Positions 18,997-26,870 of a DNA stretch of 64,000 nt are shown in pieces. A model generated the notes under the pieces. The model saw nothing but the letters and a program-made list of their open reading frames with translations. It searched no databases and was not told where the DNA came from. The DNA lies in assembly GCF_024721975.1 (NCBI RefSeq), contig NZ_JANQBB010000003.1, positions 62,001-126,000 on the forward strand, written 5' to 3'. Each line of letters begins with the position of its first letter. Within the stretch, counting starts at the first letter, position 1. Origin of the DNA: Paenibacillus endoradicis. GTDB lineage: Bacteria; Bacillota; Bacilli; Paenibacillales; Paenibacillaceae. Made by a program: the position numbers and the translations under genes.

Positions 18997-20529
18997 ATGA
19001 GTGGAGACGTATTATTGAAGCTAGATGATGTAAGTAAAACATTTCCTGGTGTGAAGGCGCTTAGTAACGTAAGCTTCACCCTCAGAAAAGGCGAGGTCCA
19101 TGCATTGATGGGAGAGAACGGTGCGGGGAAATCAACTTTAATAAAAGTATTAACAGGTGTCTACTCGATGGATACAGGCAAAGTGCAGTTGAACGGGAAG
19201 GAAATAGAGGCTAAATCCCCACAGGATGCGCAGTCTCTAGGAATCAGTACCGTTTATCAGGAGATTAACTTATGTTCAAATCTATCTGTAGCTGAAAATT
19301 TGTATATCGGTCGTTTACCAAAGCGTAGAGGATCGATTGATTGGAAGACAATGAATGCAGATAGCGAACGGTTGCTAAAGCGATTAAATCTTAACTTGGA
19401 CGTTAAGCAACCTCTATCAGATTTCTCGGTTGCGATTCAACAAATGGTCGCTATTGCTAGAGCTGTTGATATGTCTAGTGGGGTTTTGATATTGGATGAG
19501 CCGACCTCAAGTCTTGACAATCAAGAAGTGCAGCAGCTATTTACCGTTATGCGAAAGCTTCGTGATGAAGGAATGGGGATTGTGTTTGTTACTCACTTTC
19601 TTGATCAAGTTTATGATATTACGGATCGTATTACGATATTGCGTAATGGAACATTAGTTGGCGAATATGAGACAAGTACGTTGTCGAAAAATAGTCTTGT
19701 TTCTCATATGATTGGTCGTGAATGGAAGGAAGAGGACGAGCATCGCAAAAAAGAAGCTACGCATACCTCTGAGGTCGTAATGTCAACGAAAAGCTTATCG
19801 AGAGAGGGATCAATCAAACCTGTCAGCCTGTCCGTTAAAAAGGGGGAGGTCGTCGGGTTGGCTGGACTATTAGGTTCTGGACGTTCTGAGTTCGCAAATC
19901 TTATATTTGGTATTGATCAATCAGATAGCGGAGTATTAACTATTGGATCTGAAACAATGCAATCCATGAATCCGAAGAAGGCGATTCGTAAAGGAATAGG
20001 TTTTTGTCCAGAGGATCGTAAAATTGCAGGTATTGTTGGCGAGCTGACAATTCGTGAAAATATTGTGCTTGCGCTTCAAGCTAAAAAAGGTATTTTTAAT
20101 TATATTCCGCTGAAAAAGCAGCAGGAAATTGCACAGAAATTTATCGATTTACTACGTATTAAAACACCTAGTATGGAGCAGCGAATTGATAATTTGAGCG
20201 GCGGAAACCAACAAAAAGTTATTTTGGCACGCTGGCTTGCAACAGAGCCCAATCTACTAATATTGGATGAACCGACAAGAGGTATCGATATTGGTTCAAG
20301 AGGAGAAATTCGTAGACTAATTTTGGACTTAGCCAAATCAGGCCTTTCAATTCTAATTATTTCCTCTGAACTACAGGAAATGATTGAATGTGCGGATCGA
20401 ATCGTTGTATTGCGTGATCGTATGCAAGTGGGAGAAATTAGCGGCGAGCATATGAATGAAACGAGTATTATGAAGATGATTGCAGAAGGAGGCGGGACGA
20501 ATGAGCAATATTCGCAAACTGGCAGCTAA
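18997..20529 (+). CDS. ytfR: Sugar ABC transporter ATPase, YtfR/RbsA type (two ABC domains)
   Basis: About 510 residues, typical for the fused double ATPases of the RbsA/MglA/YtfR group. Domain 1 has Walker A GENGAGKST and Walker B LILDEPTSSLD. Domain 2 has the degenerate Walker A GLLGSGRSE usual in this group, plus LSGGNQQKV and LLILDEPTRGID. GTG codons at 18988 and 18991 precede ATG 18997; GGGAGGAG 8-9 nt upstream favours the ATG. It energises the two permeases encoded next; the gene overlaps the first by 29 nt. The operon order (ATPase, two different permeases, binding protein) matches the E. coli galactofuranose transporter YtfQRT-YjfF rather than ribose or galactose systems, which have one permease. 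Confidence 0.9.
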   Translation: MSGDVLLKLDDVSKTFPGVKALSNVSFTLRKGEVHALMGENGAGKSTLIKVLTGVYSMDTGKVQLNGKEIEAKSPQDAQSLGISTVYQEINLCSNLSVAENLYIGRLPKRRGSIDWKTMNADSERLLKRLNLNLDVKQPLSDFSVAIQQMVAIARAVDMSSGVLILDEPTSSLDNQEVQQLFTVMRKLRDEGMGIVFVTHFLDQVYDITDRITILRNGTLVGEYETSTLSKNSLVSHMIGREWKEEDEHRKKEATHTSEVVMSTKSLSREGSIKPVSLSVKKGEVVGLAGLLGSGRSEFANLIFGIDQSDSGVLTIGSETMQSMNPKKAIRKGIGFCPEDRKIAGIVGELTIRENIVLALQAKKGIFNYIPLKKQQEIAQKFIDLLRIKTPSMEQRIDNLSGGNQQKVILARWLATEPNLLILDEPTRGIDIGSRGEIRRLILDLAKSGLSILIISSELQEMIECADRIVVLRDRMQVGEISGEHMNETSIMKMIAEGGGTNEQYSQTGS

Positions 20530-21511
20530 AGTTATGCATACAAAAATAATTTGGCCGATTACAGCATTAGCTACTATTCTGCTATTTAATCTATTTTTTG
20601 TCCCTGGTTTTTTTAACCTAGAAATAAAAAACGGTCATCTCTTTGGCAGTTTGATCGATATATTGAACCGTGCGGCACCAATTATGATTATTGCAATCGG
20701 TATGACACTCGTTATTGCGAAGGAAGGTATTGATATCTCCGTTGGCTCCGTTTTGGCAATAGCAGGAGCGGTTGCAATTTCGTTAATTGGGGTTGTGCCA
20801 CTTTGGGTAGCGATTGTCGCTGCAATGGTTGTCGGAGTACTATGCGGACTATGGAATGGTGTATTAATAGCTTACCTTGGGATACAGCCAATGGTAGGGA
20901 CATTAATATTGATGACAGTTGGTAGAGGGATTGCACAATTGATTACAGAAGGTAGAGTGCTGACTACAGATAATGCAGCATTTGGATTTATTGGAAAAGG
21001 ACACTTTCTTGGTTTGCCTTTCTCGATCTTTATCGCCGCTTTCGTTTTTCTATGTGTGCTCTATTTGAAAAAACGTACAGCATTAGGCTTATTTTTGGAA
21101 GCAACAGGTACGAATCGGATTTCTAGTGAATATGCAGGAGTTGAACCACGCAAAATCTATCTATTTGTCTATATTGTGTGTGGACTATGTGCGGCAATTG
21201 CTGGACTGTTAGTGAGCTCAAACAATAGTAGCGCGGATGCTAATAATGCCGGATTATGGATTGAATTGGATGCTATTCTAGCAGTTGTAATTGGTGGAAC
21301 TTCAATGCGTGGCGGTCGTTTCTTCTTAGCAGGTACCGTTATAGGAGCACTATTCATTCAATCGTTAACGACAACTATCTATTCTATGGGGGTACCGCCT
21401 GAAAGAATTATGGTCGTAAAAGCTATTGTGGTAATTGTAGTTAGCTTGATGCAATCCGATAGATTCAGAAAGATGTTCCAACAGAAGAATAAAAAGGTGG
21501 TGATCGGATGA
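20501..21511 (+). CDS. ytfT: Furanose ABC transporter permease 1, YtfT type
   Basis: 336 residues from ATG 20501, with GAAGGAGG about 9 nt upstream inside the end of the ATPase gene. It is a BPD_transp_2 family membrane protein with about eight to ten hydrophobic helices. The family hallmark IAIGMTLVIAKEGIDISVGSVLAIAGA lies near residues 65-90, and VIGGTSMRGGRF near 265 marks the second half of the repeat. It pairs with the next gene's product to form the channel. YtfT is the closest known type by gene order and by the presence of a second, YjfF-like permease. The four-base overlap with the next gene (ATGA) shows translational coupling. Confidence 0.88.
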   Translation: MSNIRKLAAKVMHTKIIWPITALATILLFNLFFVPGFFNLEIKNGHLFGSLIDILNRAAPIMIIAIGMTLVIAKEGIDISVGSVLAIAGAVAISLIGVVPLWVAIVAAMVVGVLCGLWNGVLIAYLGIQPMVGTLILMTVGRGIAQLITEGRVLTTDNAAFGFIGKGHFLGLPFSIFIAAFVFLCVLYLKKRTALGLFLEATGTNRISSEYAGVEPRKIYLFVYIVCGLCAAIAGLLVSSNNSSADANNAGLWIELDAILAVVIGGTSMRGGRFFLAGTVIGALFIQSLTTTIYSMGVPPERIMVVKAIVVIVVSLMQSDRFRKMFQQKNKKVVIG

Positions 21512-22539
21512 AACTGAATCTCCGAATAAACCAAAACAACATCATTGTCTTGTCGACATTGTTACTTATCATTTTGTTATATGGTGCTGGTTCTGTCTTA
21601 TATACTGGATTTTTCTCTTGGCAAGTATTTTTTAATTTATTTATAGATAATGCTTACTTAATTATCGTGGCAACGGGACTTGCTTTCGTGATTATAACTG
21701 GAGGAATCGATTTATCGGTAGCCTCAGTAGTAGCTTTTATAAGTGTCGTCTCGGCATCACTGCTTCAAGGAGGCATGAACGCTTACCTCGTAATGGCGAT
21801 CTGTTTAATTATTGGTATTTTGTTTGGAGCAGGTCAAGGATTTCTTATTCAGCGATTTAACCTACATCCATGGATCGTTACGCTTGCAGGCATGTTTCTA
21901 GCGAGAGGCGCAAGCTACTTTATTACAACACAAAGCATCGTAATAGAGAATGCAACTTATACAGCAATTTCGAAATTCAAAATTAATTTGGTAGGCTCAA
22001 ACTTTATTTCTGTTAGCGTTATTATTGCTTTGGTGGTCGTTGTCCTCGCTATCTATGTAGCAAAGTATACGGAATTTGGTAGAGCGGTATTTGCAGTTGG
22101 AGGCAATGAGCGTTCCGCTGTACTTATGGGGCTTCCCGTTCCTCGTATAACAATACTAGTGTATACGATTAGCGGATTTTGCTCGGCGCTTGGTGGTATT
22201 GTATTTACGTTCTATATGCTCTCTGGCTACAATCTTCATCTAATGGGAATGGAAATGGATGCAATTGCTGCTTGTGTAATCGGCGGCATTTTACTGACAG
22301 GTGGCTTTGGCTACTTGATCGGACCATTACTAGGTGTAATATGCTCTGGTATTATTCAAACGATCGTAATGTATCAAGGTACGCTTAGTTCATGGTGGAC
22401 GAAAATAGCGGTAGGATTTCTACTATTTCTATTTATTCTTTTGCAGAGGGTTATCGTTATTCGTAGACAAAGACGTCGCGTCACGATTCATGTTAATGAA
22501 AAGCCAAGCAATGAGAAGAATGTACCAGCAGCAGTTTAA
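21508..22539 (+). CDS. yjfF: Furanose ABC transporter permease 2, YjfF type
   Basis: 343 residues, starting in an ATGA overlap with the previous gene behind AAAAGGTGGTGATCGG. It has the same fold as permease 1. Features shared with E. coli YjfF as I remember it include an early DNAYLIIVATG segment, FVIITGGIDLSVAS, WIVTLAGMFLARG and a C-terminal GTLSSWWTKIAVGFLLFLFI. These points to YjfF are stronger than to any ribose-type permease. The last 30 residues are charged and cytoplasmic. A gap of 143 bp with its own promoter motif separates it from the binding-protein gene. Confidence 0.9.
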   Translation: MKLNLRINQNNIIVLSTLLLIILLYGAGSVLYTGFFSWQVFFNLFIDNAYLIIVATGLAFVIITGGIDLSVASVVAFISVVSASLLQGGMNAYLVMAICLIIGILFGAGQGFLIQRFNLHPWIVTLAGMFLARGASYFITTQSIVIENATYTAISKFKINLVGSNFISVSVIIALVVVVLAIYVAKYTEFGRAVFAVGGNERSAVLMGLPVPRITILVYTISGFCSALGGIVFTFYMLSGYNLHLMGMEMDAIAACVIGGILLTGGFGYLIGPLLGVICSGIIQTIVMYQGTLSSWWTKIAVGFLLFLFILLQRVIVIRRQRRRVTIHVNEKPSNEKNVPAAV

Positions 22540-22591
22540 ACTATTACATCTATAGAAATTATAAATTAGTAAATAGTGCTGAATATAGCAA

Positions 22592-22639
22592 ATTATAACT
22601 GTATTTTGTAAATACAATTCATTCAAAAAAAATTATATT
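22592..22639 (+). promoter_or_regulatory. Internal promoter before the binding-protein gene with shared regulon motif
   Basis: A degenerate upstream half (ATTATA, 22592-22597), 8 nt, TTGTAAATAC (22606-22615), 18 nt, then TATATT (22634-22639). The 10-mer is part of a TGTATTT-TGT-AAATACA inverted repeat (22600-22616). A separate promoter would allow the binding protein to be made in excess over the membrane parts. Confidence 0.55.
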
Positions 22640-22682
22640 GATAATGTCAGGAAATAACATAATATAAAGGGAGGAAATAAAA

Positions 22683-23738
22683 ATGTTTAAGCGTAAAATG
22701 AAACCTTTAGTAATGACAACGGTATTAGCAACGGTCTTATTACTATCGGCATGTACTAGTAATACAGTGAATGGCAATGGAGGAAAGTCTAACAATACTC
22801 CAAGTACTCCAAAAACTGAGAATGCAGCTCCTGAAACGGATAACACAGAATCAGACAAGAAGATCGTAGTTGGATTCTCGCAAATCGGTGCGGAGAGCGG
22901 CTGGCGTGATGCTGAAACACAATCTATCAAAGATACTTTCGGTAGCGACGCTCAATTCGAACTGAAATTCTCCGATGCACAACAAAAACAAGAAAATCAA
23001 ATTAAAGCTATTCGTACATTCATATCACAAAAAGTAGATGCAATCGCACTTGCACCAGTGGTTGAATCTGGTTGGGAAACAGTATTGGAAGAAGCAAAAG
23101 CAGCTAACATTCCAGTATTCCTACTTGATCGTACTGTAAAAGTAAGCGACGAGTCTCTTTACACTTCTTTCATAGGTTCTGACTTTATTCTTGAAGGTCA
23201 AAATGCAGCAAAAACAATGATGGAGCTTCTAGGAGAAGACAAGCAAGTTAACATCGTTGAGCTTCAAGGAACAGTTGGTGCGAGTGCAGCTAACGATCGT
23301 CAACAAGGATTCAAAGAAATCGTAGACGCTAACCCTAACTATAAAATCATCAAGTCACAATCTGGTGACTTTACACGTGCAAAAGGTAAAGAAGTTATGG
23401 AAGCATTTTTGAAATCAGATGGTAAAAATATTCAAGCTGTATATGCTCACAACGATGATATGGCGCTAGGTGCTATTCAAGCGATTGAAGAGTATGGTTT
23501 GAAACCAGGCGTTGATATTTTCATCGTATCAGTAGACGGAATTAAGCCAGCATTTGAAGCAATCCGTGACGGTAAATTGAACGTAACAGTTGAATGTAAT
23601 CCGCTATTAGGACCACAATTAAAGCAAGCTATTCTTGACTACAAAGACGGTAAAACGTTAGACAAATGGATTAAGTCAGATGAAGATGTATACTTCGGTC
23701 AAAAGGCAATCGATGCATTGCCAAATCGTACGTACTAA
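22683..23738 (+). CDS. ytfQ: Furanose-binding lipoprotein, YtfQ type
   Basis: 351 residues with a lipoprotein signal (LLLSAC, Cys24), then a Ser/Thr/Asn-rich tether and a type I periplasmic-binding fold. Signature stretches match what I recall of E. coli YtfQ: VGFSQIGAESGWRDAET, DAQQKQENQIKAIRTF, LAPVVESGWETVLEEAK, FLLDRTVKVSDESLYTS, NIVELQGTVGAS, SQSGDFTRAKGKEVMEAF, YAHNDDMALGAIQAI. YtfQ binds galactofuranose, and arabinose more weakly, so here the ligand may be L-arabinofuranose or galactofuranose freed by the GH43 enzymes. It is preceded by GGGAGG and followed by a strong terminator. Confidence 0.92.
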   Translation: MFKRKMKPLVMTTVLATVLLLSACTSNTVNGNGGKSNNTPSTPKTENAAPETDNTESDKKIVVGFSQIGAESGWRDAETQSIKDTFGSDAQFELKFSDAQQKQENQIKAIRTFISQKVDAIALAPVVESGWETVLEEAKAANIPVFLLDRTVKVSDESLYTSFIGSDFILEGQNAAKTMMELLGEDKQVNIVELQGTVGASAANDRQQGFKEIVDANPNYKIIKSQSGDFTRAKGKEVMEAFLKSDGKNIQAVYAHNDDMALGAIQAIEEYGLKPGVDIFIVSVDGIKPAFEAIRDGKLNVTVECNPLLGPQLKQAILDYKDGKTLDKWIKSDEDVYFGQKAIDALPNRTY

Positions 23739-23754
23739 TCTGGGTTTCAGTTTA

Positions 23755-23793
23755 TTGCAAAGAGGCATTTGCCTCTTTGCAATTTGTTGTTTT
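23755..23793 (+). terminator. Intrinsic terminator of the transporter operon
   Basis: TTGCAAAGAGGC (23755-23766), loop ATTT, GCCTCTTTGCAA (23771-23782): a perfect 12-bp stem followed by TTTGTTGTTTT. Confidence 0.9.
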
Positions 23794-23817
23794 CCATAAT
23801 AAGAAATAGGTGAGTGT

Positions 23818-25626
23818 GTGTTTGCAAACATCATAAGATCCAAAGTTCTCGAGCAGCATCGTAATAGAAGTATCAGATTTAAACTTCTCATTTATTTTGT
23901 AATCATTATATTATTATCTACTGCTACTTTGAGTGCAGTAGGGACAACGGTTTATAAACGGTCAATCGTAGAATCAACGAATGAACACACCATCCAAATG
24001 ATGGGTCAGGTCAAAAAAAATATTACGCAATATTTTAATCAAATGGAAAATATTTTGGCTTATGTAGCAAATGATGATAAAATTATGTCCTTTTTTCTTG
24101 AAGCTTCAGCATCAGATGGAAGCACCAATGTAGCTAATAGCAATGATCTTTGGGAAAATGCGGGAAAAGTGATTGAGATGTACGAAAGTATACATCCTGA
24201 GATTTCAGGTATTTTGATAGTGAATAAAGCAGATCAATATATGAGTAACAAACTGGATCGAACAATTCGTGATCCATTAACCTCTGAAACATGGTATAGG
24301 GAAGCAGTAAGCAGACCCGATGAGCTATTGCTTATAAGTAAGCCAATTGGGAGAAATATTACATCTAAAGATAATTATAGTGCTGATCAGGTACTGTCGT
24401 TCGTGAAGGCCATCAAGTCACTGGACACAAATGAAGTGTTAGGTGTTATTTTGCTAGATATGAAGTTAAGTGTTATCCAAACCGCGATCGAGTCTGTTTC
24501 TTTAGGGAAAAGCGGATTCGTCTACATTACTGATGAACAAGGCGGTATCGTATATTCTCCAGTCAATTTAATCGTTTATAGGATAAATAACGAATGGTTA
24601 GAAAGCGGTTACAATAGTGTGGTTGAGAAAATAAATAATCGATCCTTTCAAATTACTCAGGATCAATTTGAACATACAAATTGGAAAATAGTTAGTGTAT
24701 TCCCTCTTGATGAATCGAGGGCATTCGTGATTGAGTGGCAATTATATACAATATTAGTTGTCATTCTTACTATTATACTTGCCGTTATCGTATCGTGGTT
24801 TTTTACGAACTCAATTATTAATCCTGTTCGTAAGTTGCGCTTCATTATGCAGAGAGTTGAGGAAGGCGAGTTGCATCTCAGGTTCAAAAGTGGTTCTAAT
24901 GATGAAATAGGTCAGTTAGGAGATAGTTTTAACAAAATGGTTCAGGAAATTGAACAATTAATTCAAATGGTTTACTCAGAACAAAAAGAGAAGCGAGAAG
25001 CCGAATTGAAGGTATTACAAGAACAAATCAAGCCGCATTTTCTATATAACACTTTAGATACCATTCAGTGGATGGCTCAAGATCGCGGAGCTGATGATAT
25101 TGTCGAAATTATTAATGCACTCACGAACCTATTTAGAATCGGTCTTAGTAGAGGAAATGAGACTATCTATTTGGAAGATGAGATCAAGCATGTCAACAGC
25201 TATTTAATTATTCAAATGATGCGATATGAGAACAAACTTAGTTATGAAATAATGGAAGTTCCCGAAATTGTGAAATACAATCAAGTACTGAAGCTGATTC
25301 TTCAGCCTATAGTTGAAAACGCTATTTATCATGGTATTAAGATGAAGAAAGGGAAAGGTCACATTCGAATTGAAACGAAGCTCAATGAAAATCATACTGT
25401 ACTTTCTGTAATTGACAATGGAATAGGAATGAAGCAGGAGCAATTGGAACTGCTTAGACAAGGGTTAAACAATATAGGAAACTCTGAACGTCATAACGGC
25501 TTTGGTTTGTTCAATGTCAATGAACGTATTCGACTAACATATGGCGTCTCTTACGGTATTCAAATACAAAGTGATTATGAAAAAGGGACCAGAGTAGATG
25601 TTTATTTACCGTTTATGAATAGCTAA
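23818..25626 (+). CDS. YesM-type sensor histidine kinase
   Basis: 602 residues from GTG 23818 (AGGTGAG upstream). Membrane helices at about 20-45 and 305-330 bracket a large extracytoplasmic dCache-like sensor. HAMP spans about 330-380, then a His_kinase domain with the phosphorylated His407 in PHFLYNTLDTIQWM. The ATPase domain has LILQPIVENAIYHG (N box), VIDNGIGM and GFGLFNVNERI. This is the LytS/YesM architecture that partners AraC-type response regulators. It is the first gene of a three-gene unit with the response regulator (38 nt later) and a double sugar-binding lipoprotein. The kinase may sense its ligand through that lipoprotein rather than directly; that is inference. Confidence 0.92.
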   Translation: MFANIIRSKVLEQHRNRSIRFKLLIYFVIIILLSTATLSAVGTTVYKRSIVESTNEHTIQMMGQVKKNITQYFNQMENILAYVANDDKIMSFFLEASASDGSTNVANSNDLWENAGKVIEMYESIHPEISGILIVNKADQYMSNKLDRTIRDPLTSETWYREAVSRPDELLLISKPIGRNITSKDNYSADQVLSFVKAIKSLDTNEVLGVILLDMKLSVIQTAIESVSLGKSGFVYITDEQGGIVYSPVNLIVYRINNEWLESGYNSVVEKINNRSFQITQDQFEHTNWKIVSVFPLDESRAFVIEWQLYTILVVILTIILAVIVSWFFTNSIINPVRKLRFIMQRVEEGELHLRFKSGSNDEIGQLGDSFNKMVQEIEQLIQMVYSEQKEKREAELKVLQEQIKPHFLYNTLDTIQWMAQDRGADDIVEIINALTNLFRIGLSRGNETIYLEDEIKHVNSYLIIQMMRYENKLSYEIMEVPEIVKYNQVLKLILQPIVENAIYHGIKMKKGKGHIRIETKLNENHTVLSVIDNGIGMKQEQLELLRQGLNNIGNSERHNGFGLFNVNERIRLTYGVSYGIQIQSDYEKGTRVDVYLPFMNS

Positions 25627-25664
25627 TCAGAATCTAGATTCCAGTCATTGAAGGGGAGAACATA

Positions 25665-26870
25665 ATGTGGAAATTAGTTATCGCTGATGATGAACCAAGA
25701 ATTAGAAGAGGGCTGAAGCAGGTACTTCCATGGGAAGAGCTTGGTATTGAGGTCGTAGGAGAAGCTGAGGATGGTATAGAAGCGCTAGAGATTGCTAAGT
25801 CTACAAGACCGGATATTATCTTTGTTGATATCAATATGCCATTTATGGATGGACTAGATTTTGTAGAGCAGTTGCAGCTCGAGTATAAGTGCTTGGTTAT
25901 CGTAATTACTGGGCATGATGAGTTTAGTTATGCGCAGAAGGCTGTAAAGTTGCAAGTATTTGATTACGTATTAAAACCTGTAGTTAAATCACAACTTCTA
26001 GAATTGATCGAACGAGCGATTATAGAGCTCAAGGACAATAAAATAGAAGAGGGATTCCGTATCTATGCTAACAAGCAACTTCAAAATAATTCTGTACTAA
26101 TTAGGGATAGCTTTCTTCGGAGGTGGGTAGCCGGGCTACTAGAGCAAAGTGAGGTAAGTAGAAATATAGAATATTTGCAACTCTCGATTAGTGCATCAAC
26201 TCGTAAGGCTGTTTTCAAAGTAATTCAGAGCACAAATGTTGGCATAGTTAAAAAAGAATGGAGTAAGGATTTACTAGAGTTTGCAGCTAAAAATATAGTC
26301 GAAGATATACTTGAAAAAAAAGCTCCACATATTGTATTCCTTGATGATAAAGGACATATTGTCGTTTTTTCACCCATCGAGAATGAAAGTGAATGGATTG
26401 AGCAATGTACGTCCATTCAAAAAAAGTTTGAAGAAATTTTAGCGAGAATGGTTATTTATATGGACAGAACGATGGGCGAAAGTTTTTACGATGCAGACAA
26501 AATTTATAACGAGCTAGTAAAAGGGATCAATATAAAGGCAAGTCTATCACCTGTTGTTTTGCTTGCAAAAAAAATTGTAGAGCAAGCCTATTCGACTCCC
26601 AATCTTACACTACAAGAAGTTGCGGATCAGGTAAGAGTAAGCCCAACCTACTTAAGCAAGCTATTAAAGAAAGAAGTTGGTTCGTCGTTCATCGATTATT
26701 TGACAGAGGTTCGAATCAATAAAGCTGTGTTACTAATGAATGATCCAAGCTTTAAAGTTTATGAGATTGCAGAGAAGGTGGGCTATAATAGTCAACATTA
26801 TTTCAGTAATGCTTTCAAAAAGATAACGGGAGTTTCTCCGATATCATACCGCAAAGGTGGTCGAACATGA
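25665..26870 (+). CDS. YesN-type response regulator with AraC DNA-binding domain
   Basis: 401 residues behind AAGGGGAG. The receiver domain (1-120) has acidic residues DDEPR at the start, the phosphoryl acceptor Asp55 in IIFVDINMPFMDGL, a conserved VITGHDEF switch and Lys in YVLKPV. A middle region (about 130-290) is a variable linker. The C-terminal 100 residues form the AraC double helix-turn-helix: LQEVADQVRVSPTYLSKLLKKEVG and VYEIAEKVGYNSQHYFSNAFKKITGVSPISYR. Its stop overlaps the next start (ATGA). It is the best candidate to bind the TTGTAAATAC sites upstream of the enzymes and transporter, since activators of this class bind direct repeats next to the -35 region. Confidence 0.93.
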   Translation: MWKLVIADDEPRIRRGLKQVLPWEELGIEVVGEAEDGIEALEIAKSTRPDIIFVDINMPFMDGLDFVEQLQLEYKCLVIVITGHDEFSYAQKAVKLQVFDYVLKPVVKSQLLELIERAIIELKDNKIEEGFRIYANKQLQNNSVLIRDSFLRRWVAGLLEQSEVSRNIEYLQLSISASTRKAVFKVIQSTNVGIVKKEWSKDLLEFAAKNIVEDILEKKAPHIVFLDDKGHIVVFSPIENESEWIEQCTSIQKKFEEILARMVIYMDRTMGESFYDADKIYNELVKGINIKASLSPVVLLAKKIVEQAYSTPNLTLQEVADQVRVSPTYLSKLLKKEVGSSFIDYLTEVRINKAVLLMNDPSFKVYEIAEKVGYNSQHYFSNAFKKITGVSPISYRKGGRT

